From Enterobacter mori (lineage in GTDB: Bacteria > Pseudomonadota > Gammaproteobacteria > Enterobacterales > Enterobacteriaceae): 64,000 nt of DNA. A program made the position numbers and the translations under genes. Location: positions 2,976,001-3,040,000 of the forward strand of contig NZ_CP104285.1 in NCBI RefSeq assembly GCF_025244905.1. The letters are read 5' to 3'. Position 1 is the stretch's first letter. The number at the start of each line of letters is the position of its first letter. The notes beneath the pieces are model-generated. The model did not search any database. It had not been told where the DNA came from and saw only the letters and a list, made by a program, of their open reading frames with translations. This document shows positions 26,973 to 36,653 of the stretch, piece by piece.

Positions 26973-27660
26973 TTTTAAACTCCATGGCTTTAAACAACCA
27001 CTCTGCTACGCGCCAGTCTTCTGGAGTATCAATATCCTGGACACGTTCACGCGGAAGTTCAATCGAGAAGGAATTTGCGCTAAAAATCGGTTTTTCATTC
27101 AACCAGGCAGTGGATGTCCCCCAGTAAAATTGCCCGGCATCGTGCCACGACTCTTCAAGATCTTGTGAACGAACATGGAACATATCAGGTGAAAACATAC
27201 TTATACGTTGCTCATCACTGACTCTAAGTGCTCGTTGAATGGGATAAGGAAATCTAGAAACAGTGAAAGCATAATCGCCTTGCCGCTCCTGGAGAGTTCC
27301 TAATCCCAGAACAATATCTTCAGCGCAGATAAATGGGGCTGTAGCATAAATACAGCAAACGAAATCAACCGCACAATCGTGACTAATGAGCCAATCAGTA
27401 GCATGGCGAATAACAGGAATAGTTCCCGCAAAGTCATTCGACAATTCTTCTGGCCTCATGAACGGCACTTCCGCACCATATTGGCGTGCAACCTCAGCAA
27501 TCTCGTCATCATCTGTTGATACAATGATTCGATCAAAGACGCCGCTCTTTTGAGCGGCTTCAATGGACCAGGCAATCATTGGTTTCCCACAAAATTCTTT
27601 AATGTTTTTGCGTGGAATACGTTTACTGCCACCACGCGCAGGAATGATTGCCACATTCAT
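26950..27660 (-). CDS. pseF: CMP-pseudaminic acid cytidylyltransferase PseF
   Basis: PseF activates pseudaminic acid with CTP to CMP-Pse, the donor for transfer. The 236-residue protein has the CMP-sialate synthetase signature IIPARGGSKRIPRKNIKEFCGKP, with DRIIVSTDDDEIAE and the region SRFPYPIQRAL. Length and motifs fit PseF rather than a longer NeuA. Its ATG follows the pseC stop directly with no spacer (TAAATG). Confidence 0.93.
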   Translation of the reverse strand: MNVAIIPARGGSKRIPRKNIKEFCGKPMIAWSIEAAQKSGVFDRIIVSTDDDEIAEVARQYGAEVPFMRPEELSNDFAGTIPVIRHATDWLISHDCAVDFVCCIYATAPFICAEDIVLGLGTLQERQGDYAFTVSRFPYPIQRALRVSDEQRISMFSPDMFHVRSQDLEESWHDAGQFYWGTSTAWLNEKPIFSANSFSIELPRERVQDIDTPEDWRVAEWLFKAMEFKNERVSAG

Positions 27661-28812
27661 TTAAAAGAACTCCCGAATGCACTGGATAACGTAATCCTGC
27701 TCTTCATCAGTCAACGTGGAGTACATAGGAATGCTAATTGCACGCGCATAGTAATCCTCCGCGACCGGGTAATCCCCTGCTTTATGCCCTAACTGCTCAT
27801 AGTACGGTTGAGTGTGAACGGGAATGTAGTGCACGTTAACACCAATCCCTTTTTCACGCAGGTGATCGAATAATGGCTTACGCATGCCAGGGTCATTGAC
27901 CGTTAACGGGTAAAGATGTAATGCGCTGTAGCCACTTTCTGCTTGAAGTGGTGTCGACACAGGAATGCCATCAAACGCAGTATGATAACGTTTTGCGAGT
28001 TCATGACGGCGCGCCACAAATCCATCGATACGCTTAAGCTGGGTCACACCCAGTGCTGCCTGCAGTTCGGTCATGCGGTAGTTCAAACCAAGGTCAACCT
28101 GCTGGTAGTACCAACCACCTTCAGATGCTTTGGTCATTTTATCGCCGTCACGCGTAATGCCATGGCTGCGGAAAAGCTGCATGCTTTCAGCCAGTACATC
28201 ATTGTTCGTCAGCGCCATACCACCTTCCGCCGTGGTGATGATCTTAACCGGGTGGAAGCTCAGAATGGTAATATCAGCAAAACGGGAGTTGCCAATTTTG
28301 GCTCCCTGGTAGTTGCCGCCGATGGCATGTGATGCATCTTCAATAATGGCAAAACCATACTCTTTCGAAAGCTGATGGATCGCTTCCATATCGCATGACT
28401 GTCCAGCAAATGCCACCGGTACAACAATTTTAGGCAACTTGCCTTCCGCTTTCGCCGCAATGAGTTTGGTTTTCAGCGCTACAACACTCATGTTATAAGT
28501 CTGCGGGTCGATATCCACGAAGCTTACATTTGCATCGCAATAGAGCCCACAGTTTGCCGAAGCCACGAAGGTGTTAGGCGATGTCCACAGCCAGTCACCT
28601 TTTTTCAGCCCCAGTGCCAGGCATGCAATATGAAGTGCAGACGTTGCACTGTTTACCGCAACGGCGTGCTTAACGCCAACGTAATCAGCGATGGCCTGCT
28701 CGAACTGTGGAACACAAGGCCCCTGAGTCAAGAAATCAGACTTCAGTACGCCCACTACTGCATTGATATCTTCATCAGAGATATCCTGCCGTCCATAGGG
28801 GATAAATTTCAT
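27661..28812 (-). CDS. pseC: UDP-4-amino-4,6-dideoxy-N-acetyl-altrosamine transaminase PseC
   Basis: PseC is a PLP-dependent DegT/DnrJ/EryC1 aminotransferase acting on the 4-keto product of PseB with L-glutamate. The 383-residue protein opens MKFIPYGRQDISDEDINAVVGVL followed by SDFLTQGPCVPQFEQAIADY, typical of PseC. SATSALHIACLALGLKKGD binds the cofactor phosphate, IIEDASHAIGG holds the PLP Asp, and K190 in FHPVKIITTAEGG is the Schiff-base lysine. The start overlaps the pseB stop (TAATG). Confidence 0.95.
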   Translation of the reverse strand: MKFIPYGRQDISDEDINAVVGVLKSDFLTQGPCVPQFEQAIADYVGVKHAVAVNSATSALHIACLALGLKKGDWLWTSPNTFVASANCGLYCDANVSFVDIDPQTYNMSVVALKTKLIAAKAEGKLPKIVVPVAFAGQSCDMEAIHQLSKEYGFAIIEDASHAIGGNYQGAKIGNSRFADITILSFHPVKIITTAEGGMALTNNDVLAESMQLFRSHGITRDGDKMTKASEGGWYYQQVDLGLNYRMTELQAALGVTQLKRIDGFVARRHELAKRYHTAFDGIPVSTPLQAESGYSALHLYPLTVNDPGMRKPLFDHLREKGIGVNVHYIPVHTQPYYEQLGHKAGDYPVAEDYYARAISIPMYSTLTDEEQDYVIQCIREFF

Positions 28813-29810
28813 TAGATATTGCCTACTTTTTCACGATTATCATCAATCCATTGACGCAGCTCTTCAATGCTCATCCATTCTGCATTGCTATCACTCTCGT
28901 AAACGAAGCCTTCTGGAACGCGCTTGCCATCCTTAATACGTTCTGGGGAATCGCACCAGTTATGGATAGCAGGCAGGATTTTGAAGTGTTCAGGATACTC
29001 ATAGGTGTAATGCGCATCTTCAGCACTGATCATCTGCTCATGCAGTTTTTCACCAGGACGAATACCAATCACTTTCTGAGCAGCATCTGGCGCAACGGCT
29101 GTTGCCACGTCGGTCACTTTCATTGAAGGGATTTTCTTAACGTAGATCTCGCCGCCTTCCATATCATTGAAGGCATGCCATACCAGCTCAACGCCCTGCT
29201 CCAGGGTGATCATGAAGCGGGTCATGCGATCATCAGTGATTGGCAGTTCACCCTTGTCTTTGATGGAAAGGAAGAAAGGAATAACGGAACCGCGGGAACC
29301 CATCACGTTGCCGTAACGCACAACGGCAAAGCGGGTTTTGGTTGCACCCGAATAAGAATTACCTGCCACAAACAATTTGTCAGATGCAAGTTTGGTTGCA
29401 CCGTACAGGTTTGCTGGACTACTTGCTTTGTCAGTCGAAAGTGCAACGACACGTTCGATACCTTTGTCAATACATGCATCAATTACATTCATCGCGCCGT
29501 TAATGTTGGTTTTAACACATTCGAATGGATTGTATTCTGCGGTAGGTACGATTTTGGTTGCTGCTGCATGCACCACAAAATCAACCCCATCCAATGCACG
29601 GTATAAACGATCTTTATCACGTACATCGCCGATGAAAAAGCGGATACGACTTTCATCTTTAAAATGCTTAGCCATTTCCCACTGTTTCATTTCATCACGT
29701 GAATAAATGATAATTTTTTTAGGATTATATTTTTCAAGCGTCATGCGAACGAACTTATTGCCAAATGAACCTGTGCCGCCAGTTACCAGAATTGTTTTAT
29801 TATCAAACAT
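28812..29810 (-). CDS. pseB: UDP-N-acetylglucosamine 4,6-dehydratase (5-inverting) PseB
   Basis: PseB starts pseudaminic acid synthesis by dehydrating UDP-GlcNAc and inverting C5. The 332-residue SDR protein (ATG at 29810, behind GGTG; a GTG at 29819 is an alternative) has LVTGGTGSFGNKF near the start, then HAAATKIVPTAEYNPFECVKTN, T126-D127-K128 and the Tyr136-x3-Lys140 pair (YGATK), all diagnostic of the FlaA1/PseB group. It is the first gene of the O-antigen transcript, 77 bases downstream of the ops element. Its base composition is closer to the flanks than that of wzx-GT2. Confidence 0.95.
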   Translation of the reverse strand: MFDNKTILVTGGTGSFGNKFVRMTLEKYNPKKIIIYSRDEMKQWEMAKHFKDESRIRFFIGDVRDKDRLYRALDGVDFVVHAAATKIVPTAEYNPFECVKTNINGAMNVIDACIDKGIERVVALSTDKASSPANLYGATKLASDKLFVAGNSYSGATKTRFAVVRYGNVMGSRGSVIPFFLSIKDKGELPITDDRMTRFMITLEQGVELVWHAFNDMEGGEIYVKKIPSMKVTDVATAVAPDAAQKVIGIRPGEKLHEQMISAEDAHYTYEYPEHFKILPAIHNWCDSPERIKDGKRVPEGFVYESDSNAEWMSIEELRQWIDDNREKVGNI

Positions 29811-29886
29811 GTTTTTCACCAGAAAATATCAACTTATTGAATGCTACAATTGAAGAGATTGTAACCCAGCCCCGCAAGGGTTTTTC

Positions 29887-29925
29887 CACGCTACCGCCCC
29901 TGGCTTAACAGCTACCAGTGCACTG
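29887..29925 (-). promoter_or_regulatory. JUMPstart element with ops (RfaH recruitment) upstream of the O-antigen operon
   Basis: Read on the minus strand this 39-base segment begins CAGTGCACTGGTAGCTGTTA and ends in the ops core GGCGGTAGCGTG (29887-29898), a perfect match to the core known to pause RNA polymerase and recruit RfaH. It lies 77 bases before the pseB ATG. It should suppress polarity along the long AT-rich operon. A small inverted sequence AACCC/GGGTT follows in the leader at about 29860-29882. Confidence 0.95.
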
Positions 29926-30020
29926 AGAGAAGGTAAATGTTCCATATGCTGAAGTCTGACACCGCACGCTTGCTGGCGCTGGACAACTGCAAAAGCTGGC
30001 GTTAATTGTCGTCCTAAACG

Positions 30021-30049
30021 ACCTTAGAAACAAGCACAAATCGTTACAA
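30021..30049 (-). promoter_or_regulatory. candidate O-antigen operon promoter
   Basis: On the minus strand TTGTAA (30044-30049) and TAAGGT (30021-30026) are spaced by 17 bases, about 100 bases before the JUMPstart. The rest of the 373-base gap from 29811 to 30183 shows no gene; it holds this candidate, the JUMPstart element, and the galF 3' flank without a clear terminator. The -10 is a weak match, so confidence is low. Confidence 0.3.
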
Positions 30050-30183
30050 ATCTGGAGAGATTTGAATCAGATAAATCCATGTTATTATTAGAATTAATAA
30101 CAAAAAACGGCAGACATCATTTTGGTTATGTATCCACATACCCTGAAGATGACTACCGTTTATACAGATCGTGTAAGAAAATA

Positions 30184-31080
30184 TCAGTCGTTAGCCAACA
30201 ACTTCTCAATGCGGCTTCTGAACTTCGCCCCTTCCTTCAGGTTACGCAGCCCGTAGTTCACAAATGCCTGCATATACCCCATTTTCTTTCCGCAATCATA
30301 GCTGTCGCCGGTCATCAGCATGGCGTCAACGGACTGTTTCTTCGCCAGTTCAGCAATTGCATCGGTCAGCTGGATACGGTCCCAGGCGCCTGGCTCCGTT
30401 TTTTCCAGCTCGGCCCAGATATCCGCGTTCAGAACATAACGGCCAACGGCCATCAGATCGGAGTCCAGCGTCTGAGGCTGATCCGGCTTTTCGATGAACT
30501 CAACAATGCGGCTCACCTGCCCTTCCGTCTCCAGCGCTTCTTTAGTCTGAATGACAGAGTACTCAGAGAGATCGCCATCCATGCGTTTCGCCAGCACCTG
30601 GCTGCGGCCCGTTTCGTTGAAACGCGCCACCATTGCCGCCAGGTTGTAACGCAGCGGGTCCGCAGACGCGGTATCAATGATGATATCTGGCAGAACGACG
30701 ATGAACGGGTTATCACCCACGACCGGACGCGCGCACAGAATCGAGTGGCCCAGACCCAGCGGCTGCGCCTGGCGCACGTTCATGATGGTCACGCCAGGCG
30801 GGCAGATAGATTGAACTTCTGCCAACAGCTGACGCTTAACGCGCTGCTCAAGCAACGCTTCGAGTTCGTAAGAGGTGTCGAAGTGGTTTTCAACCGCATT
30901 CTTTGAGGAGTGCGTGACCAGAACGATTTCTTTGATCCCTGCAGCAACAATCTCGTCGACGATGTACTGAATCATCGGCTTGTCGACAATCGGCAGCATC
31001 TCTTTAGGAATTGCCTTGGTGGCTGGCAGCATATGCATGCCCAGACCCGCTACCGGAATGACTGCTTTCAAATTAATCAT
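30184..31080 (-). CDS. galF: GalF, UTP-glucose-1-phosphate uridylyltransferase-like protein
   Basis: GalF resembles GalU and flanks O-antigen clusters in enterics; it modulates or supplements UDP-glucose supply. Starting at the ATG at 31080 ([22 protein letters not shown]) gives 298 residues, close to E. coli GalF (297). The second half of the nucleotidyltransferase signature reads [16 protein letters not shown], where GalU has GTRMLPATK, a known GalF difference. [10 protein letters not shown] and [25 protein letters not shown] are conserved. Its own promoter is probably in the 176-base gap before wcaM; no terminator is clear after it. Confidence 0.95.
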   Translation of the reverse strand: MINLKAVIPVAGLGMHMLPATKAIPKEMLPIVDKPMIQYIVDEIVAAGIKEIVLVTHSSKNAVENHFDTSYELEALLEQRVKRQLLAEVQSICPPGVTIMNVRQAQPLGLGHSILCARPVVGDNPFIVVLPDIIIDTASADPLRYNLAAMVARFNETGRSQVLAKRMDGDLSEYSVIQTKEALETEGQVSRIVEFIEKPDQPQTLDSDLMAVGRYVLNADIWAELEKTEPGAWDRIQLTDAIAELAKKQSVDAMLMTGDSYDCGKKMGYMQAFVNYGLRNLKEGAKFRSRIEKLLAND

Positions 31081-31256
31081 TATCTCTTCCACCTTAAAAT
31101 GGTTGACGAATTATAGCTTTTAAACCTGTTTTCGCCAGTACGTTTTGCTGTAATTCTGGATTCATGTTACGCCCAGGCACCACAAATTACAGTAGTTGTA
31201 ATCTGAATAGATCACATTATCCAACCAGGAATCGTCGCAAAATTGCCCGCGGGTGA

Positions 31257-32648
31257 TTATCTATTCGGCAGCGCAAAATTCAGCCGTTCCGTATTAACCA
31301 CATGCTGGTCAACCCGGTCAATATCCACCGAGCTTTGCCCCTTTTCATTGACGGCCTTAACGTTTGCCAGCGACAGCAGCGTTTCGTCTTTGGCCATAAA
31401 CTTACCCCGCACGTCCTTACGCAAATCGAATTTGATTTTCAGCGCCGGTCCCACGGCCGCTTCCTGCATCACGTTGATGTTACGCAAGAAAAGATGCTGA
31501 GGCTTGTTGTGCAGCTCAAGCGTCGCGCGCTGCATTTCAACATTGGTGATGGCGACAAACGAGGTCGCGTTGCCGGATGAAATTTGTATTCCGCGCAGCT
31601 TATAGGCAAGTTGCCGATTATCCAGGCGAATATCGTTGAGCTTAAAATTCTGCGGTATCGACAGGTAGTTGCCTTTAATTACGCCGTAACCGATTAACAT
31701 TCCAGCACTATTGACCATGTCGACATTATCAATAACGAAATTATCACAGCCGTAAATCGCTACCGTGGCGTTATCTATTCCCGCTTTTTTGCTGAAGTCG
31801 GGGGTGATATTTTTAGCCTTAATATTGCGAATGACAAAGTGTTTACCGTTTTCGACGTGAACTAACTGACGACAGTTGCTGCCCGTAATATTGGCCACCA
31901 CGAAGTTCTTCACGGTTTGCTTTTCGGGGTAGTCATTGTCGTAGGTACTGCCCGCAAGCCCGATGCCAATCCCCCAGTTGATTTTACCGTTGGTGCAGTT
32001 GATGTTGTCGATCACATGGTCAGAGATCAGAATGTTACGGTCGTTGATCGCCACGTTCCACTCAATCGCGTCACCCTGCAGGTGGCTAAATCTACTGTTA
32101 GTAATGCGTGCACCGTCCACCTGATTATGGAAGCCCTGTCGCAAAATGGCGTAGTTGGCCTGGCTCACGTTGATATTATCGATGAGAAGGTTGCGCATCA
32201 CCCTCGGCTTTTTGCCGCCGATGTAGATCTGCGTGACGGGGCCAAAGCCGCTCATCGCCAGATCTTTGATGACGCAATCGGAGCCGCGGACATCCAGCGT
32301 GATGTTGTGCGTGCGCCCTTCTCCCTCAGCGATAACTTTACTGCCTTCCTGAAGCACAAAGCGTCCGCGCCCGTTGCCCTTGAGCCCACCCCGTATCAGG
32401 AGCGTTTTACCGTCGGGGATAAAAATCCCGGTATTGATGTTGTCACAGACGAGATCGGCGGGTACCACAACGGTGTCGGCCTCGGAGAACGCCTGCTTAA
32501 AAGCGGCGATCCAGTCGCTGTTGTTGTACTGTTCCACAGAGACCGTCCTTCCGGTGGCTGCCCGCGCGGCGCGCGGCGACAGCAGCGGCATTGCCGCCAG
32601 CACGGATAAGGAAGAGACAAAATGGCGTCGGGTAATCTTTTTCAGCAT
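31257..32648 (-). CDS. wcaM: colanic acid biosynthesis protein WcaM
   Basis: WcaM is the last gene of the colanic acid cluster; its biochemical role is unclear in the family. The 463-residue protein carries a twin-arginine signal ([16 protein letters not shown], then ASP/ALA-rich region to about residue 30), so it is probably a Tat-exported periplasmic protein. The rest has a right-handed beta-helix look with many short N-I-x-V repeats ([41 protein letters not shown]). It follows wcaL with a 12-base gap. Confidence 0.93.
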   Translation of the reverse strand: MLKKITRRHFVSSLSVLAAMPLLSPRAARAATGRTVSVEQYNNSDWIAAFKQAFSEADTVVVPADLVCDNINTGIFIPDGKTLLIRGGLKGNGRGRFVLQEGSKVIAEGEGRTHNITLDVRGSDCVIKDLAMSGFGPVTQIYIGGKKPRVMRNLLIDNINVSQANYAILRQGFHNQVDGARITNSRFSHLQGDAIEWNVAINDRNILISDHVIDNINCTNGKINWGIGIGLAGSTYDNDYPEKQTVKNFVVANITGSNCRQLVHVENGKHFVIRNIKAKNITPDFSKKAGIDNATVAIYGCDNFVIDNVDMVNSAGMLIGYGVIKGNYLSIPQNFKLNDIRLDNRQLAYKLRGIQISSGNATSFVAITNVEMQRATLELHNKPQHLFLRNINVMQEAAVGPALKIKFDLRKDVRGKFMAKDETLLSLANVKAVNEKGQSSVDIDRVDQHVVNTERLNFALPNR

Positions 32649-32660
32649 ACAACCTCGGCG

Positions 32661-33881
32661 TTACAGCGTTTGCAGCAGGCTCGCTAACTGGCGATTAATC
32701 ACCTGCTGGTTAAATTCTGTTTCGACTTTTTGTCGGGCATTTTGCAGCACCGGTACCAGCTCCTGCTGGTCGATGTCGCTGAAGGCCGCTAAGCGATCGG
32801 CCAGGGCGAAAGCATTATTTTCAGGCACCAGCCAGCCGGAATACTCCGATCTGATCAGTTCAGGGATCCCGCTGTGCAGCGTAGACACAACAGGAATGCC
32901 CACGGCCATTGCCTCCATCAGCGCGACCGGAATACCTTCCATATCACCGTCTGCACCGGTCACGGAGGGCAGCAGGAAAACGTCCGCCTCGTCGAGCATC
33001 GCCTTCACCTCATGGCTTGGCTTGAAGCCCGGCATCTCCACGCAGCCTTCCAGCTGATACTGTTCGATCAACGTGCGCAGTCGGCGCTCCCAGGGGCCAA
33101 TACCTAAAATGCGATAGTGGAAATCCACCCCACGCGCTTTTAGCTGACGACAGGCTTCAATCGCGACGTGCAGACCTTTCTTCTCGGTTAACCGCGCGAC
33201 CGAAATAATCTGCAGCGGTTTCCCCGGCACCTTCACCGGGCGCTGGGTGAAGCGCTCCATATCGACGCCCATCCTTGATACGGTGATTTTTTCGCCCGGG
33301 CAACCCATCTTTTTCAGCCGACCGGCCCACAGTTCGCTGATGGGCAGCATCATGTCGCCGCGGCGGAAGAGCTGCTGATACTCAGGCGTATAGTGGTTCA
33401 GCACTTCCCGGCTGGAAATGTCGATACCGTGGAAAATGGTCGCGATTTTGCCGTCAATCACCCCCAGCTCGCGCAGCTTCGCGGCGGTCACGCCCGCCGG
33501 GCCGAAGTGGGCGATAAACACATCCGCACAATACGGCTGCGACGTTTGCCCGCAGATGGCGGAGAGGATCAGATTGCGGGATTCCGCCCCGTAGCGCGAC
33601 ACGTTCAGCGCCCGCCACGTCGAGGGACGATGCAGCCCGCGCAGCGTCTGGCTGGCGCGGTAGCGAAGTTTGTTTAGCCGTCCGCCCGGCTCATCCTGCA
33701 GCCAGCGGGTTTTGGCTTCCAGCCCATACTGGGTGTACGCCGCATGGGTGTTTTGCGTATCGCCCTTTTGCAGGGCGATAATCTCCACGTCATATCCCAT
33801 ATCGATAAACGCGGTGATCTGGTTCAGTACAAAGGTCTCAGACGACAGCGGAAATTTCAGTAAGAAGAAACCAACCTTCAT
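32661..33881 (-). CDS. wcaL: colanic acid glycosyltransferase WcaL
   Basis: The 406-residue protein is a GT4-type (GT-B) transferase for colanic acid assembly. It opens MKVGFFLLKFPLSSETFVLNQI and contains IISVARLTEKKGLHVAIEACRQL and DVFLLPSVTGADGDMEGIPVALMEAMAVGIPVVSTLHSGIPEL, with the E-x7-E motif. In E. coli it is thought to add one of the late sugars of the repeat unit. The ATG overlaps the wcaK stop by four bases. Substrate remains uncertain. Confidence 0.95.
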   Translation of the reverse strand: MKVGFFLLKFPLSSETFVLNQITAFIDMGYDVEIIALQKGDTQNTHAAYTQYGLEAKTRWLQDEPGGRLNKLRYRASQTLRGLHRPSTWRALNVSRYGAESRNLILSAICGQTSQPYCADVFIAHFGPAGVTAAKLRELGVIDGKIATIFHGIDISSREVLNHYTPEYQQLFRRGDMMLPISELWAGRLKKMGCPGEKITVSRMGVDMERFTQRPVKVPGKPLQIISVARLTEKKGLHVAIEACRQLKARGVDFHYRILGIGPWERRLRTLIEQYQLEGCVEMPGFKPSHEVKAMLDEADVFLLPSVTGADGDMEGIPVALMEAMAVGIPVVSTLHSGIPELIRSEYSGWLVPENNAFALADRLAAFSDIDQQELVPVLQNARQKVETEFNQQVINRQLASLLQTL

Positions 33882-35158
33882 TTCCCCTCCCCGACGCGGT
33901 CGAGCACCGATTTCACCATGCCGATCCCCTTTTCGCGCTCGGCTTTCACCGCCACGGCCAGGCGTTCGTTAATCGCAGGCAGCTGTCCCAGCGTGTCGCC
34001 GACCATGGCCCCCAGCGAACCGTCGAGAAGATGGCGAATATCGACCGCCATTTCCGGCATGCCGAGCTGCTGCATAATGCCCGCTGATTTGTGCTCGTAG
34101 TTGATGGCAATCGCTGGCGTGCCGAAGTTCATGGAGATAATGGCCGAGTGCAGGCGCGTGCCGACGGTGAGGTCACAGGCGGAGAGCAGTTTGCCCATCT
34201 CCAGGTCGTTCAGCTCGTCCATCACCACGTGATAACGGGACGGATCGTTAACCAGGTTGCGCAGATTGAGCGCCACCATGCGGTCATCTTTGTTGTAGCT
34301 GTCAATACCGGTACAGGTTGAGAGCGCCAGCACCTGGTAGCCACTGTCCAGCACGCGGTTCACCACATCGGCGAAGGCTTTCTCGTAGGCCGCCTGGGTG
34401 GTGCCAAGACGTTTATCAAATGGCGCGAGCTCGCGCAGGGTGATGGCGACGGTTTTCTGTTTCGCCGCCACGTCGAGCCAGTGCTGTACCGCATAGCTTG
34501 GCTGGAAATTATCGTCCTGGTGATCCACCAGCCAGGCGGTATCCACGCCGTGCTCAACTTTTGACGTGTCGATCTCGCTGCGCTTCATCAGGTCGAGGCT
34601 CACGGACTCGCGCAGGATCAGCGCATCGCAATGACCAAACACGTAGTTCGCCAGCTGGTTAAACTGCGGATCCTGGAATGGCCCGACGCTGTGGCCGATC
34701 ATAAACAGCGGCTTTTTCGCCATAAAGGTGCAGAGCGCATGCTCAAACTGCGGCACGCCGTAGAGATCGACGAAGAACGAACCGCCAACCTGAATAATGG
34801 CGTCATAGCCCGACAGCAGACGGACGAAATCGGTAAAGCCCTGCGCGATAGCGATATTGCGCAGCTTGCCGGTATCGGTCACGCGGGAAAGCAGCACCTG
34901 ATGCTGGTAACGACGACGCAGGACTTTCTTCACGCGCCCCATCACGCCCGCAGCGTTGTTTTGCTGTTTCATCTGGCTGTAGAGCGGATCGCCCATCACC
35001 GGGCGGTTCAGTAACCAGGATGAGCTGACCGGATAACGGCTCATCACATCCACTTCTGTCTCAGGCTCAAGGGTGTTAATTGCATCCAGTAAACCGCGCA
35101 GGATGGCACTGTCGCCACGGTTGCCGCAGGTATGGTTGCCAAGAATAAGTAATTTCAT
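33878..35158 (-). CDS. wcaK: colanic acid pyruvyltransferase-family protein WcaK
   Basis: The 426-residue protein belongs to the polysaccharide pyruvyl transferase family and probably adds the ketal pyruvate to the terminal galactose of colanic acid. It opens MKLLILGNHTCGNRGDSAILRGLLDAI; the N-terminal GNRGDSA segment, IIQVGGSFFVD and SACDLTVGTRLHSAIISMNFGTPAIAI are typical. It is cytosolic. Spacing is 15 bases after wzxC. The pyruvyl role is known from the family and gene context, not from residues here. Confidence 0.95.
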   Translation of the reverse strand: MKLLILGNHTCGNRGDSAILRGLLDAINTLEPETEVDVMSRYPVSSSWLLNRPVMGDPLYSQMKQQNNAAGVMGRVKKVLRRRYQHQVLLSRVTDTGKLRNIAIAQGFTDFVRLLSGYDAIIQVGGSFFVDLYGVPQFEHALCTFMAKKPLFMIGHSVGPFQDPQFNQLANYVFGHCDALILRESVSLDLMKRSEIDTSKVEHGVDTAWLVDHQDDNFQPSYAVQHWLDVAAKQKTVAITLRELAPFDKRLGTTQAAYEKAFADVVNRVLDSGYQVLALSTCTGIDSYNKDDRMVALNLRNLVNDPSRYHVVMDELNDLEMGKLLSACDLTVGTRLHSAIISMNFGTPAIAINYEHKSAGIMQQLGMPEMAVDIRHLLDGSLGAMVGDTLGQLPAINERLAVAVKAEREKGIGMVKSVLDRVGEGK

Positions 35159-35173
35159 AATGGCCTCTTAAAA

Positions 35174-36652
35174 TTAGCCTGCGCGAAGCAGCGTTTTCAT
35201 TTTTTCGTTACGGCAAAACTGGCGCTTCATCTCGACCACCAGCGCATTGCGCGACAGCACAATCATCACGCCGAACGCCAGCGCGCCTGCGGCAACCTGC
35301 ACCGCCAGCAGCGCCGCCAGCGGCAGATGACCGCTGAGCACCACGCCCAGGCCATAGCTGACCGCCAGAGTGGGTAAAGAGAGATAAAACGGCAGCCACA
35401 GGCTCAGGATGTACTGACGGTAGCTAGAGCCCAGCACCGGCTTGATCATGATGAAGTAGCTCAGCACGGTGTTGATAATTTGTACCAGCAGGAACCCGAG
35501 GGTGACGCCAATGGCACCCGCCATATGCCCGCCCACGAGGATCGCCGGAATAAACAGGAAGGTTTTGAACACGTTGAACTTAAAGCTGATGTCCACACGC
35601 GCTTTTGCCATCAGCAGGGAACCAATCGGATTCCCCACGGAGCGCAGCAGCCCGACCACGCACAGCAGCTGCAGGATTGGGATGATGCTGTTCCACTTCT
35701 CGCCAAACACCAGCGGCACGAAATTGCTGGCGACCACCATCAGCCCCAGCAGTACCGGGAAGTTGATGATCCCCACCACGGAGAGCAGCTTGTAAAAGTT
35801 CACGCGCAGCTTCTCGGTATCGTCCTGAATTTTGGCGAACGCCGGGAACAGCACGCGGGTAATGATCGGGTTGAGCTTCATCGGCGGAACAACCGCGACG
35901 TTATACGCCAGGTTGTAGCCACCCGCGACGCTCGCGCCCAGAATACGCGCCAGCACCAGCGTGGAGAGGTTAGTATTCACGTAGTTGATAATGCTGTCTG
36001 CCGTCAGCCACGCGCCGAAGCGCAGGTTGGATGAAACCGACGCCAGCGAAAAATGCATCCCCGGGCGATAAATCTTGCGGCCAAAGAAGCCAAACAGCAG
36101 CGTGCGCACGGCAGAGTTAACGAGGTAGCCGAGGATGGCGGTCATCGCCAGCGGCCAGAAATGGGCGCTGACCACGGTGAAGGTAAAGCCCGCCAGCACG
36201 GCGCTGGTTTCAATCATGCCGATTTTGTTGAACTCCAGCTCTTTCTGCATCAGCGCGCGGAACTGCTGCCCGTGGGGGATCACCACGAACGCAAACGACA
36301 GGGTGCGCATCAGCGGCGCCAGGTCCGGGTTATGCAGTACGCCGGCAATCACATCGCTCAGCAGAAACACCAGCACAAAGACGAAGATACCCAGCCCGAC
36401 GTTCAGCCAGTAGAGCGTGGTCAGCTCCAGATGGCTGATTTCCTTGCGCTGAATAATGGAGTTGGCGATACCAAAGTCCGACAGCGTATCGGCCAGGGCG
36501 ATAATCACCAGCGAGACGGTCAGCAGGCCGAACTGGTGATTATCGATAATGCGCGCCAGCACCGTCATCTGCACCAGGCCGAGGCCAATGATGACGATGG
36601 TGGCCATGGCTGACCATTTCGCACCGCTGATGGTTTTTTCTCGTAAGCTCAT
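35174..36652 (-). CDS. wzxC: colanic acid repeat-unit flippase WzxC
   Basis: The 492-residue polytopic protein opens MSLREKTISGAKWSAMATIVIIGLGLVQM and has about 14 membrane segments, the length and start of E. coli WzxC (MOP/PST family). It moves undecaprenyl-linked colanic acid repeat units to the periplasm and is distinct from the O-antigen Wzx at 23084. It is separated from wcaJ by a single base, so the two are co-translated. Confidence 0.96.
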   Translation of the reverse strand: MSLREKTISGAKWSAMATIVIIGLGLVQMTVLARIIDNHQFGLLTVSLVIIALADTLSDFGIANSIIQRKEISHLELTTLYWLNVGLGIFVFVLVFLLSDVIAGVLHNPDLAPLMRTLSFAFVVIPHGQQFRALMQKELEFNKIGMIETSAVLAGFTFTVVSAHFWPLAMTAILGYLVNSAVRTLLFGFFGRKIYRPGMHFSLASVSSNLRFGAWLTADSIINYVNTNLSTLVLARILGASVAGGYNLAYNVAVVPPMKLNPIITRVLFPAFAKIQDDTEKLRVNFYKLLSVVGIINFPVLLGLMVVASNFVPLVFGEKWNSIIPILQLLCVVGLLRSVGNPIGSLLMAKARVDISFKFNVFKTFLFIPAILVGGHMAGAIGVTLGFLLVQIINTVLSYFIMIKPVLGSSYRQYILSLWLPFYLSLPTLAVSYGLGVVLSGHLPLAALLAVQVAAGALAFGVMIVLSRNALVVEMKRQFCRNEKMKTLLRAG

Positions 36653-36653
36653 C

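Noticed and set aside
30079..30906. Plus-strand ORF opposite galF that starts in the galF-pseB gap
   Set aside because: Mostly antisense to galF with no family likeness; the gap part is better explained as the promoter region.
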